Shown here piece by piece: positions 1 to 8,043 of a stretch of DNA of 20,794 nt. The translations under genes were made by a program, and so were the position numbers. Source of the DNA: JAZDKP01 sp043802925 (lineage in GTDB: Bacteria; Fibrobacterota; OXYB2-FULL-49-7; JAEUSG01); the NCBI GenBank assembly GCA_043802925.1, contig JAZDKP010000172.1, forward strand, positions 1-20,794, written 5' to 3'. Position 1 is the stretch's first letter. Each line of letters starts with the position of its first letter. The notes beneath the pieces were generated by a model that was not told where the DNA came from, searched no databases, and saw only the letters and a program-made list of their open reading frames with translations.

Positions 1-1
1 G

Positions 2-595
2 CGGCTCCCGACCTTTCTTGACGAGGGTGAAACAGAAAAAATGGCCGCGCTTCCGGACAGCGACGACTTTATTTCGCTCCGTGACCGCGCCATCCTCGAA
101 CTCCTCTACGGGTCCGGCATCCGTTTGTCCGAGCTCACGGCCCTCAATGCGGATGCTGTGGATTTGCGTGATCAGTCCCTGCGCGTGTTCGGCAAGGGTT
201 CCAAGGAGCGCATTGTTCTGGTCCCGGGACCCTATGTCGCGCTGCACCAACGCTACCTTGCCCAGCGGTCGGAATTCCTCGCGGAACGCGCTGGAAAGGA
301 GGGCGCCTTCCGTGCAACGGACGCGCTTTTTCTCAATCCGCAGGGGCGCCGCCTTTCCAACCGTTCCGTGGAACGCATTGTGGGCAAACAGCTGGCCCGG
401 GTCACCGGCAAGGCCAAGAAGAGCCCGCACGTGCTCCGGCACACGTTTGCCACGCACCTGCTGAACGCGGGCGCGGACCTGGTCGCGGTCAAGGAGCTCC
501 TGGGCCACGAAAATCTTTCGACCACGCAAATCTACACGCATGTCACGGCCGAACGGCTGAAAAAAATTTACGACCAAGCGCATCCAAGGGCATGA
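2..595 (+). CDS. Tyrosine recombinase XerC/XerD, C-terminal part (5' end outside window)
   Basis: This is the catalytic half of a XerC/XerD-family site-specific recombinase. Known members resolve chromosome dimers at dif by forming a 3'-phosphotyrosyl intermediate. The frame is open from base 2, and the residues before the first ATG at 41 (RLPTFLDEGE) match the usual Xer sequence at the start of the catalytic domain, so the gene is cut by the window edge and 41 is not the real start. Counting from that Met, all catalytic residues are present: Arg28 (GIRLSEL), Lys52 (GKGSKER), His130 and Arg133 (HVLRH), His156 (LGHENLSTTQ) and the nucleophile Tyr165 (IYTHV). The C-terminus is full length for the family. 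Its stop overlaps the next gene's ATG (ATGA), so the two are probably translationally coupled. XerC and XerD cannot be told apart from this half. Confidence 0.93.
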   Translation, partial: RLPTFLDEGETEKMAALPDSDDFISLRDRAILELLYGSGIRLSELTALNADAVDLRDQSLRVFGKGSKERIVLVPGPYVALHQRYLAQRSEFLAERAGKEGAFRATDALFLNPQGRRLSNRSVERIVGKQLARVTGKAKKSPHVLRHTFATHLLNAGADLVAVKELLGHENLSTTQIYTHVTAERLKKIYDQAHPRA

Positions 596-1746
596 CAACC
601 CCGGGTTCAAAAAAGTATCTTATGATTCGTATGCTGCGGTTTACTTATACTGAAGAAGGCGACTTTCTCATCATGGGCATCCAGGGGGAGGTGCGCGTCA
701 GTAATATTCTCCACCTAAAAAAGGAGCTGGAACCGCTCATGCGCGAAGGGGGTCACATCGCCATCGACATGGAACACGTCAAAATGATCGACTCCAGCGG
801 CATCAGCCTGCTCATCAACCTTTATAAAAAACTCGTGCCCCAGGAGCGCCGCCTTTGCCTGTTTGGAATGAACCCCGCGGTGGATCGTGTGTTCCGCGAG
901 ACCAACCTGGAGCAGTTTCTCAAAACCTACCCGACCCACGAGGAATTCATCGCGGACAACACCGAGGAGGTCCTGGATGAACTCTATCCACCGGCGGACT
1001 ACGACTTTGGCGACCGGATGTACCTTCTTAAAAACCTCAAATGTGTGCTCTGCGATTCTGAGAACATCAAAGGCTTTGTCCTCAACCGGCGCACACAGGA
1101 AATCTGTTTTGACGCCGGCAACCTCACGCCCTCGTTCCGGGGGCGCGAGGGGAACAATACGCTCGACTTATACGCCATGCAGGTCACCATCTGCGGCAAT
1201 TGTTTTTTCGCGTCGCGCCACATCAATTATTTCACGGACCTCAAGGGTGAGTTCCAGAGCCTCCTGCTTGAAAAGGAAATCCATACGCTTGTCAAGGAGG
1301 ACAGCGCCCGCGCGCGCATGCTGAAAGGGAGCGGCATGAACTCCGCGGACATGTTTTACCCGCCTTACTCTTCCAAGGAGTGTTACTGGGTCTACGCCAT
1401 GGCCGAGGAATGCGCCCATATTCTCTATCGTCTTGACAACCGTCTTGCCACCTACGATCTCGCGTACTATAACACCCTGCTCACCCGCTACTGTGGGGAC
1501 AAGGAGCTGCCCGGGTTCCTCCGCAAGGCGTACATGTGGTACGGTGAAATATTCAAGAACCCGGACCATTTTGCGTCCGTTACGGTCATGGAGGCCTGTT
1601 ATTATCTGGCGGTCATCAGCGTCAAACTCAAACGCGAAAAGGAAAGCGAATTCTATTACGCAAACCTGCAGAAAATGGTCCTTCCCAATCCTGAATATAA
1701 GGTCTACCTTCGGGCTGCGGCTCAATATTTCAACACCGGCAAGTAA
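592..1746 (+). CDS. STAS-domain protein fused to a DUF2225-like Cys4 domain
   Basis: The 384-residue protein begins with a STAS domain (about residues 14-120) of the anti-sigma-factor-antagonist type. The conserved loop reads MIDSSG at 66-70, which includes the serine that partner kinases phosphorylate and partner phosphatases restore in SpoIIAA-like proteins. A second region (about 145-384) has two Cys pairs, C151-x2-C154 and C201-x2-C204, spaced like the metal-binding motif of DUF2225 proteins, then a helical, tyrosine-rich tail that may form TPR-like hairpins. I infer a cytosolic signalling adaptor. It overlaps xer by 4 nt, and the oppA-like gene starts directly after its stop. The ATG at 592 is chosen for the overlap. 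Met12 or Met15 are alternatives, and no clear Shine-Dalgarno decides between them. The STAS call is firm and the DUF2225 call is moderate. Confidence 0.85.
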   Translation: MTTPGSKKYLMIRMLRFTYTEEGDFLIMGIQGEVRVSNILHLKKELEPLMREGGHIAIDMEHVKMIDSSGISLLINLYKKLVPQERRLCLFGMNPAVDRVFRETNLEQFLKTYPTHEEFIADNTEEVLDELYPPADYDFGDRMYLLKNLKCVLCDSENIKGFVLNRRTQEICFDAGNLTPSFRGREGNNTLDLYAMQVTICGNCFFASRHINYFTDLKGEFQSLLLEKEIHTLVKEDSARARMLKGSGMNSADMFYPPYSSKECYWVYAMAEECAHILYRLDNRLATYDLAYYNTLLTRYCGDKELPGFLRKAYMWYGEIFKNPDHFASVTVMEACYYLAVISVKLKREKESEFYYANLQKMVLPNPEYKVYLRAAAQYFNTGK

Positions 1747-3321
1747 TTGCGCCTGAAACGCATACGGCTCATCACCCTGGCGGTTCTGCTGACGGTTGCG
1801 GTTTTTTACGTGTTTGTGAAACCGGGCGAACCGCGCGCCGATTTTTCACTCGCGCTCATCGGCGAGGTCAAAACACTCGACCCGGCCATCAACACCACCC
1901 TCCTCGCCAACCGTGTCATCACCGCCCTGTTCGAAGGGCTGGTCCGCCCCAACCCCCAAACGCTTGTCCCGGAGCCGGCCCTGGCCCGTGCCTGGGAGAT
2001 TGCCCCGGACGGTCTCCGTTACACCTTCCATCTCCGTCCTTCGCTCTGGTCCGACGGGACACCGGTGACGGCCGGCGATTTCGTCTATTCCTGGGAACGG
2101 CTCCTCAACCCCGCCTCCCTTGCCAGTTACGACTATCTTCTCTTCTGCCTGGAAAACGCGGAACGCTACCGCCAGGGCAAAGAGAAAGATTTCAGACAGG
2201 TGGGCGTGACGGCTTTGGACGACAGCACGCTTCTTGTCGCCTTGCGACAGCCCACGCCCTACTTTCTCGACCTCGCGGGCTTCGAATGCCTGTATCCCGT
2301 CAACCGGCGCTGCGTGGAGACGCACGGCATCCGCTGGACCCGGCCCGGCAACATCGTGTGCAACGGCGCGTACCGGCTGACGCAGCATCAGCTCAACTAT
2401 AAAATCCGGCTGGAAAAGAATCCGCGCTACTGGAACGCGGGCCGCGTGTCGTTCAACATCATCGACGCTTACACCTGCGAAGGCGTTAACACGGCCTTCA
2501 ACCTATACGAGACCGGCGATGCCGAGCTTATCGAGGATTTCCCCAACCTCATCGCGGAGGAGATTCTCAAGCGGCCCGACAAAATGGTGGCCCCCTACCT
2601 CGGCACTTACTTCTACCGGTTCAACGTCACAAAAAAGCCGTTTGACGACAACCGGGTGCGCCGCGCCATCGACCTGGCCGTCAACCGGGCCGATATCGTA
2701 CGCTACGTTACCAAGAACGGCGAAATCCCGGCCGGGACGCTCGTGCCGCCGGGTATGCCGGGATATCCGGGGATCCCGCCGGTCTTGTACAATCCTGACA
2801 GCGCGAAAAAACTGCTGGCCGAAGCGGGCTTTCCCGGCGGGAAGGGTTTCCCGTCTTCGGAACTCCTCTACAACACCAGCGAAAATCACAAGAAGATTGC
2901 AGAGGCAATTGCGAACATGCTCAAGCAGACACTTGGAATCACGCTCGTTCCCATTAACATGGAATGGAAGGTCCTTTTAAGCAAAATGGACGCGCTTGAC
3001 TACACGATAGTGCGCGGCTCCTGGATCGGTGACTACACGGATCCCAATACCTTTCTTGACATGTTTGTAACGAACGGGGGCAACAACCGGACGGGCTGGT
3101 CGCATCCGGGCTACGATTCGCTCATTGCCCGGGCCGGACGCACGCTTGCGCCCGCGGAGCGGATGCCGCTTTTGGCCGCGGCCGAGAAGATTCTTGTTGA
3201 AGAAGGGCCCATCATTAACATTTATTATTATGTGACCAAGTACCTTGTAAAGCCCGGCCTCCGCGGATTGTATCCCAACCTCCGCGGTTATTACGACCTG
3301 GCGGATTTTTACCGGCCATGA
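1747..3321 (+). CDS. Oligopeptide ABC transporter substrate-binding protein (OppA/DppA family)
   Basis: This 524-residue protein is a family-5 extracellular solute-binding protein, which captures peptides outside the inner membrane and delivers them to the permease. Family landmarks are the N-terminal segment with KTLDPAINTT, the lobe motif WSDGTPVTAGDFVYSWERL, the region RAIDLAVNRADIVRYV and a C-terminal WIGDYTDPNTFLDMF stretch. The start is a TTG directly after the upstream stop, with no ATG nearby. It gives a basic n-region (RLKRIR) and a hydrophobic stretch at about 8-24. There is no lipobox cysteine, so it is either anchored by this helix or cut by signal peptidase I, rather than being a lipoprotein as is common in this family. 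Its stop overlaps the permease ATG (ATGA). The substrate specificity cannot be read from the sequence. Confidence 0.93.
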   Translation: MRLKRIRLITLAVLLTVAVFYVFVKPGEPRADFSLALIGEVKTLDPAINTTLLANRVITALFEGLVRPNPQTLVPEPALARAWEIAPDGLRYTFHLRPSLWSDGTPVTAGDFVYSWERLLNPASLASYDYLLFCLENAERYRQGKEKDFRQVGVTALDDSTLLVALRQPTPYFLDLAGFECLYPVNRRCVETHGIRWTRPGNIVCNGAYRLTQHQLNYKIRLEKNPRYWNAGRVSFNIIDAYTCEGVNTAFNLYETGDAELIEDFPNLIAEEILKRPDKMVAPYLGTYFYRFNVTKKPFDDNRVRRAIDLAVNRADIVRYVTKNGEIPAGTLVPPGMPGYPGIPPVLYNPDSAKKLLAEAGFPGGKGFPSSELLYNTSENHKKIAEAIANMLKQTLGITLVPINMEWKVLLSKMDALDYTIVRGSWIGDYTDPNTFLDMFVTNGGNNRTGWSHPGYDSLIARAGRTLAPAERMPLLAAAEKILVEEGPIINIYYYVTKYLVKPGLRGLYPNLRGYYDLADFYRP

Positions 3322-4238
3322 CCTCCTATATCGTCAAACGCCTGCTGCTCTTTGTGCCCGTCCTGCTCTGCGTGGCCGTGCTTACCTTCCTGCTCGTCCA
3401 TGCCGCGCCGGGAAGCCCGTTTGCATCGGAAAAGCGCCTGACCGGTGAAACGCTCCAGGCCCTTGAGCGCGAGTACGGCCTTGACCGGCCCGTCACGACG
3501 CAGCTGGCCCTGTACCTGCGAAACCTGGCGCACGGGTACCTGGGCCGCTCCATCCACTACACGGATCGCACTGTCAACGAAATCATCGGCCAGGCGCTTC
3601 CTGTATCCGCCCGGCTGGGTGGCCTTGCCCTTATCATCGCCCTGTTTGTGGGCGTGCCTGTGGGTGTGGTTTCCGCATACCGCCGCAACACGGCCTTTGA
3701 TTATTTGGCCATGGCCGGGGCCATGATTGGCATCAGCCTGCCTTCGTTCGTCCTGGCTTCGGTGCTCATCCTCCTCTTCTGCTTTTATCTGCCGCTGCTG
3801 CCGGCCGTGGGTTGGGGAAGCCCCCGCACCCTGGTCCTGCCCGCGCTCACACTTTCCGCGCCCTACATCGCCTACATCGCGCGCCTGACACGCGGCAGCA
3901 TGCTCGAGGTGCTCAAGCAGGAGTATATCGTGACCGCGCGCGCCAAGGGCGTGCCGCCCAGGGATCTCCTGTTTGTTCACGCTTTTAAAAACGGACTGCT
4001 CCCGCTGATTTCGTTCCTCGGCCCCGCGGCCGCGGGAGTGCTTACGGGCAGCGTGGTTGTTGAAAAAATATTCGCCATCCCGGGTCTGGGCGTCAATTTT
4101 GTACACAGCGCCCTGCACCGTGACTATTTCCTGGCCATGGGTTGCGCTCTTGTCTACGGCCTCCTGCTCATGGCCATGAACCTGCTCTCCGACGTGCTGT
4201 ACGGCGTAGCGGACCCGAGGATATCCTATGAACGGTAA
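3318..4238 (+). CDS. Oligopeptide ABC transporter permease, OppB/DppB type
   Basis: A 306-residue inner-membrane permease of the binding-protein-dependent transport family. The first membrane helix (about 7-28) is followed by the periplasmic segment typical of DppB (LEREYGLDRPVTTQLALYL, then GYLGRSIHYTD), and about five further helices follow. The cytoplasmic EAA loop that docks on the ATPase is at about 202-225 (EYIVTARAKGVPPRDLL). The C-terminal VADPRISYE motif is also usual for this subunit. The length is normal. It overlaps the oppA-like gene by 4 nt and the oppC-like gene by 11 nt, so the three are almost certainly co-translated. No ATPase gene (OppD/OppF) lies next to it. Confidence 0.95.
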   Translation: MTSYIVKRLLLFVPVLLCVAVLTFLLVHAAPGSPFASEKRLTGETLQALEREYGLDRPVTTQLALYLRNLAHGYLGRSIHYTDRTVNEIIGQALPVSARLGGLALIIALFVGVPVGVVSAYRRNTAFDYLAMAGAMIGISLPSFVLASVLILLFCFYLPLLPAVGWGSPRTLVLPALTLSAPYIAYIARLTRGSMLEVLKQEYIVTARAKGVPPRDLLFVHAFKNGLLPLISFLGPAAAGVLTGSVVVEKIFAIPGLGVNFVHSALHRDYFLAMGCALVYGLLLMAMNLLSDVLYGVADPRISYER

Positions 4239-5109
4239 TCCCGCGGTCCCCCTGTCTCCGGGCCTGCTTGCCCTGCGCCGCCTCCGGCGGAACCGCGCGG
4301 CCGTGGTTGCGGGCTTTTTTCTCACGCTGCTTGTGCTTATGGCGTTTGCGGGGCCGTTTCTACAAGGGCGTCTTTTCCCGGACCCGGATGCGCAGAACCT
4401 TTCGGCCGCACTTTTGTCGCCCGCGGCGCAGCACCCCTTTGGCACGGACGCGCTGGGCCGCGACCTGCTCGCGCGCACGGTTGCGGGTTCCCGGCTGTCG
4501 CTTTCCATCGGACTCCTCGCCACGCTGGTCACGCTCATCATCGGCGTGTCCTATGGCGCGGTTGCGGGCTATTTCGGCGGCGCGGTCGACAATTTCCTGA
4601 TGCGTGCGGTGGACGTGCTTTACACGTTGCCATTCATCTTTCTTGTCATCCTGCTTCTCGGGCTTTTTGAGCGCTCTTTCCTGCTCCTGTTCGCCGCGCT
4701 TGGCGCGGTGCAGTGGCTGACCATGGCGCGCGTGGTGCGCGGCCAGGTGCTTTCGCTCAAAGAGCGCGATTTCGTAAGCGCGGCGCGCGCATCAGGCGCG
4801 GGCACGTTCCGCATTCTCTGGAAGCATCTCCTGCCCAACACCCTCGGTGTGGTGGTCATTTATGCCACGCTCACGGTCCCGGTCATTGTCCTGCAGGAGG
4901 CCTTCCTCTCATTCCTCGGGCTTACGGTGCCGGGCCAGGAACACAGCTGGGGCATGCTCATCAACGAAGGCATCGATGCGGTCAACCCGGTCAAAATCGC
5001 CTGGTGGCTCATTTGCTTCCCCGGCTTTTTCCTTTCCGCCACGCTGCTGTCGCTCAATTTCCTGGGTGACGGCCTGCGTGATGCGCTCGACCCGAAAGAG
5101 CGGAGGTGA
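4228..5109 (+). CDS. Oligopeptide ABC transporter permease, OppC/DppC type
   Basis: A 293-residue partner permease. It has the OppC N-terminal layout: a short cytoplasmic lead, a first helix (about 24-42), then the conserved HPFGTDALGRDLLARTV segment (69-85). The remaining helices follow, with an EAA loop at about 179-203 (ERDFVSAARASGAGTF) and the C-terminal LNFLGDGLRDALDPK motif found across the family. It should form a heterodimeric channel with the preceding permease. It starts inside that gene, and its own stop lies within the strong ribosome-binding site of the following sensor gene. Normally oppD and oppF would come next. Here a signalling gene does, so the ATPases must be encoded elsewhere or shared. 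Confidence 0.95.
   Translation: MNGNPAVPLSPGLLALRRLRRNRAAVVAGFFLTLLVLMAFAGPFLQGRLFPDPDAQNLSAALLSPAAQHPFGTDALGRDLLARTVAGSRLSLSIGLLATLVTLIIGVSYGAVAGYFGGAVDNFLMRAVDVLYTLPFIFLVILLLGLFERSFLLLFAALGAVQWLTMARVVRGQVLSLKERDFVSAARASGAGTFRILWKHLLPNTLGVVVIYATLTVPVIVLQEAFLSFLGLTVPGQEHSWGMLINEGIDAVNPVKIAWWLICFPGFFLSATLLSLNFLGDGLRDALDPKERR
5102..5109 (+). promoter_or_regulatory. Shine-Dalgarno that fixes the sensor start
   Basis: GGAGGTGA ends 4 nt before the ATG at 5114 and overlaps the last codons and stop of the OppC-type permease. It decides the start of the sensor gene against the much longer open frame, which runs back into the permease gene. Confidence 0.8.
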
Positions 5110-5113
5110 TACC

Positions 5114-7048
5114 ATGACGCCGATCAAGCGACGCGTGCTCATTATTGTCTGTGCAGCCGCGGTTTATGTCATGGTGCTGCTTGTGTTTCAGCTTTGGACC
5201 GGAGGAGCGCTTTCCGCGCGGCTCCGGCAGGACCGGGAAACGGCGCTGCTTGCGCAGACCGCGGCCTTCCGGGCCGGGGTCAAAAAAGAGACACTTCCGG
5301 ATACGGCCTGGGTCCGTCCGTTGTTCGTCTCCCTTCGGCAGGCCTGCCCCTCGCTTCAGAATATCCGTCTGCTCGATGACAAAGGACGCGTCCGGTTCTC
5401 CACGGACCCGGAACAGAGAAACAACGCGGAACAAAACCCCGAGGCCATGGCCCTGCTGCGGGACGGGCGTACGGGTTTTTATCCGGGCGCGGGCGCGGAA
5501 GAGGGAGACCTGCTTCTGCTGACCGGGTTTGTTTTCAGCGGCAAGACCGCGGGCGGCGTGGCCTTTGCGTTTGACGGCCGCGACATCGCCGAAACCGTGC
5601 AGGTCGCGCAGTTCCGGCTCCGGCTGTCGCTCGCCGCGCTTTTCCTCCTTGCCGTGCTTGCGGTGTTCTTTTTCACTGAACGCGCAGTGGCCATCAACCG
5701 CGAGCTTCAACGCGGCCTCTACCTTCTCGGTAGCGGCAATTTCGCCTTTCAGGTCAAAGGCACCCAACTCGGCGAAGCCGGCGCCAATTTTACGCGCTTC
5801 AACGAAGCGGTGGCGTCGCTCAAAGGCCGCGAGGAGCGCAAGAACACCCTGCTTGAACGGGCCAAACTCCTTGGCGTGGACATGCGCTTTGACACGCTCT
5901 TTGAAAATCTCATGAAGGGCGCACGCGAGGAGCTGTCCGCGGACAGCATGCTGCTTCTGGTCATCAAGGACGAGTCCCTGGTGGTTGGCGCGGTGTGGGG
6001 CTACGACGAAACCCTGGTCTTTAAGGAAGAGGTCTACCGTATCCAGGAGGACACGTTCACCGAGGTCCTCGAATACGGGCGCCCCATCTTTCTCGAGGAC
6101 GCTTCCGAAATCCGAAACAACGCCCGGTACGGCAACGTACTCCGTCATTCAGGAGAAGTCGTGCTTTTCCCCATCACCCTGGGCAACGAAATTTACGGCC
6201 TCCTTCACGTGGCGCGCGCGAGTGAGAAAGGGCCTTTTAAAGCTTCGGAAGTCGACGCGGGGATCATCCTCTGCGGCGGTGCGGCCGTGGCCATGACCCA
6301 CCTGGTGGAACGCGGTGAGGTTTTGCTTTCCGTGCCGGGCGTGGGTTCCGCGCCCATTACGGGCGAGTACCGCGGTGAAGGACTTGTTGTCAAGACGCTT
6401 GCGCTCCCGGACGCGGCGGGTTGGACCGACTTCTTTACCCTCGAAAACGAGAAAAGGACCGAATGCCTGCTCGTGGCTGCGGGAGGCGCGGAGACCGCAT
6501 CGCGCAGCCGCGCGCGGGACCGCATTTCCGGCATGGTCGATGCGGCCGGCCGGCTCAAAAGCCAGATGGGCAGCCTCTCCTATTTTGCCCTTTCCGTGTT
6601 GCTTAAAATGCCCGCCTCGGCCATGCGCGAAAAGATGGTGGCGCAGTTTAAGGCGTCGCCCTTTACGGCCGAGGGCCTGCGTGCGTTGTTGCGTGGCCCG
6701 TCGCCAACAGCGGTGTCCAGCCCCGCGCTTGAGGTGATACGGTTCGATGCGGCGAAACGGACCGCGAGCGTTGCAATCGAACGGCTGGATCTTTTCACCG
6801 TCCGCACGGGCGTGGTCACACCGTTTACCGCGCCCAAAGTCTCCTTTGCGCCGGGCGACTCGCTTTTCGCTGTGCCCAAGGGGCTTTTCACCGCTGCGAC
6901 CCTGACACCCATGGCTTCGGAAAGCGATCCCAGCCGCGCCCTGCTTTTACTTTACGACCGTTGTCAGGAATTGCGGAAAGAGGGAAAGGCCGTGGACCTC
7001 CCGTTCAACGGGATGTTTGCGGCGCAGTTTACCGCGGACGAGGCATGA
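5114..7048 (+). CDS. Membrane sensor: periplasmic loop, HAMP-like, GAF and degenerate SpoIIE/PP2C-like domain
   Basis: A predicted 644-residue inner-membrane sensor. The open frame reaches further upstream, but the start at 5114 is set by a near-perfect Shine-Dalgarno (GGAGGTGA) at 5102-5109. Membrane helices lie at about 8-28 and 169-187 with a periplasmic loop of about 140 residues between them. A HAMP-like linker (about 188-240), a GAF domain (about 255-400) and a C-terminal region (about 420-644) follow. The last resembles SpoIIE-type PP2C phosphatases: GWTDFF at 436-441 sits where these have GGDxYD, and PGDSLFAVPKGLF sits where they have PGDxLLLYTDG. The metal-binding aspartates are largely missing, including the usual GDV motif (here AAGG), so it is probably a pseudophosphatase. 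It lies in one operon with a STAS protein, the usual partner of such domains. The SpoIIE call is moderate. Confidence 0.8.
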   Translation: MTPIKRRVLIIVCAAAVYVMVLLVFQLWTGGALSARLRQDRETALLAQTAAFRAGVKKETLPDTAWVRPLFVSLRQACPSLQNIRLLDDKGRVRFSTDPEQRNNAEQNPEAMALLRDGRTGFYPGAGAEEGDLLLLTGFVFSGKTAGGVAFAFDGRDIAETVQVAQFRLRLSLAALFLLAVLAVFFFTERAVAINRELQRGLYLLGSGNFAFQVKGTQLGEAGANFTRFNEAVASLKGREERKNTLLERAKLLGVDMRFDTLFENLMKGAREELSADSMLLLVIKDESLVVGAVWGYDETLVFKEEVYRIQEDTFTEVLEYGRPIFLEDASEIRNNARYGNVLRHSGEVVLFPITLGNEIYGLLHVARASEKGPFKASEVDAGIILCGGAAVAMTHLVERGEVLLSVPGVGSAPITGEYRGEGLVVKTLALPDAAGWTDFFTLENEKRTECLLVAAGGAETASRSRARDRISGMVDAAGRLKSQMGSLSYFALSVLLKMPASAMREKMVAQFKASPFTAEGLRALLRGPSPTAVSSPALEVIRFDAAKRTASVAIERLDLFTVRTGVVTPFTAPKVSFAPGDSLFAVPKGLFTAATLTPMASESDPSRALLLLYDRCQELRKEGKAVDLPFNGMFAAQFTADEA

Positions 7049-8031
7049 TCCTGAATCGGATCCACCGGTTCTTTCATCCCGAAATATTCCAGGGCCGTCT
7101 TGACCGCGCCTCCTATTTCGAGGGATGGTACTTCAAATTGGTTTCCGCGGACGCGAAGCATGCCCTTTCCGTCATCCCCGGTATTGCGCTCTCGGAAAAG
7201 GGACGGCGCGCATTCATCCAGGTGCTGGACGGCGGTACGGGCGACTCCCGGTTCTTCGATTTTGATCTCCGTCATTTCCAGCCCTCCCTCAACCGGTTCG
7301 AGTTTCGCATCAGCACCAGTGTCTTTTCCGGAAACGACATCGCGCTCAACATCTGGGAGGGCACGCACCGCGTGCAGGGCGCGATCCGTTTCGAAGGACT
7401 TCAGCCCTTTCCCGTCACCCTGCGTTCGCCCGGAATCATGGGCTGGTACGCTTATGTACCTTTCATGGAATGTTACCACGCCGTCATTTCCATGGGCCAC
7501 CGGCTGAACGGGACGCTGGAGATTGACAGAAAACATTACGACTTCACAGGCGGGCAGGGCTACATTGAGAAAGACTGGGGCCGTTCTTTTCCCAGAAGCT
7601 GGGTCTGGCTCCAGTCCAACCATTTTGAAGACCCGTCCGTCTCTTTCATGCTTTCCATTGCCGACATTCCATGGCTTTCCCGCCGATTCACCGGGTTTCT
7701 TGGCTACCTTCGCGTAGGCCCCCGGCTTTACCGCTTTGCCACCTATACCGGCGCCTCTGTCGTTTCGTTGTCGCAGTTGCCAGGTGAAGTTCATGTCATG
7801 GTCCGGGACAGGCGCTTCCAGCTCGAGGTCACGGCCACGGCTCAAAAGCAGGGTACGCTCATGGCCCCGCTCTATGGAAGCATGGAGGTGCCCATCAAGG
7901 AAAGCATGGACGGGGAAATAGAACTGTCGCTTTCGGACTCCAAAGGCCGGCTTATATATGAAGGGAAGGGCATCCGGGCCGGCATGGAGTCGCACGGGAA
8001 GCTTAAACACAATAGAAACTTTCTATTGTAA
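7045..8031 (+). CDS. Tocopherol-cyclase-family protein
   Basis: A 328-residue protein with the landmarks of the tocopherol cyclase-like family: YFEGWYFKL at 24-32 near the N-terminus and GYIEKDWGRSFP at 172-183, followed by W-W-Q-N residues of the SWVWLQSNHF segment. Plant and cyanobacterial members close the chromanol ring of vitamin E. Bacterial relatives outside cyanobacteria are mostly uncharacterised, so the name describes the family and not a proven activity. The frame is open upstream, but the ATG at 7045 overlaps the sensor stop (ATGA) and begins just before the conserved N-terminal motif, so it is the likely start. There is no signal peptide or membrane helix. Its last codons form the hairpin at 8009-8029. 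No other tocopherol-pathway gene is visible nearby. Confidence 0.85.
   Translation: MILNRIHRFFHPEIFQGRLDRASYFEGWYFKLVSADAKHALSVIPGIALSEKGRRAFIQVLDGGTGDSRFFDFDLRHFQPSLNRFEFRISTSVFSGNDIALNIWEGTHRVQGAIRFEGLQPFPVTLRSPGIMGWYAYVPFMECYHAVISMGHRLNGTLEIDRKHYDFTGGQGYIEKDWGRSFPRSWVWLQSNHFEDPSVSFMLSIADIPWLSRRFTGFLGYLRVGPRLYRFATYTGASVVSLSQLPGEVHVMVRDRRFQLEVTATAQKQGTLMAPLYGSMEVPIKESMDGEIELSLSDSKGRLIYEGKGIRAGMESHGKLKHNRNFLL
8009..8029 (+). promoter_or_regulatory. Hairpin abutting the Shine-Dalgarno of the small ORF
   Basis: ACAATAGAA (8009-8017), a 3-nt loop, and TTCTATTGT (8021-8029) form a perfect 9-bp stem. It covers the end of the tocopherol-cyclase-family gene and stops one base before the AAGGAGGT at 8030-8037. 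No T-run follows, so it is not a typical intrinsic terminator. It may be an RNA processing or stability element. Confidence 0.5.
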
Positions 8032-8043
8032 GGAGGTACTCTG

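Noticed and set aside
3309..4541. A 410-codon open frame on the minus strand
   Set aside because: It lies opposite the two opp permease genes and reads as low-complexity, Arg- and Gly-rich sequence. It is a GC-driven shadow of those genes.
4847..5113. N-terminal extension of the sensor frame back into the OppC-type permease gene
   Set aside because: The extension is an Arg/Ser-rich shadow of the permease, and the Shine-Dalgarno at 5102-5109 places the start at 5114.
5054..6148. A 364-codon open frame on the minus strand
   Set aside because: It is antisense to the sensor gene, which has a strong ribosome-binding site and recognisable domains. The antisense product has no family features.
6964..8010. 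A 348-codon open frame on the minus strand
   Set aside because: It is antisense to the tocopherol-cyclase-family gene, whose motifs are clear.
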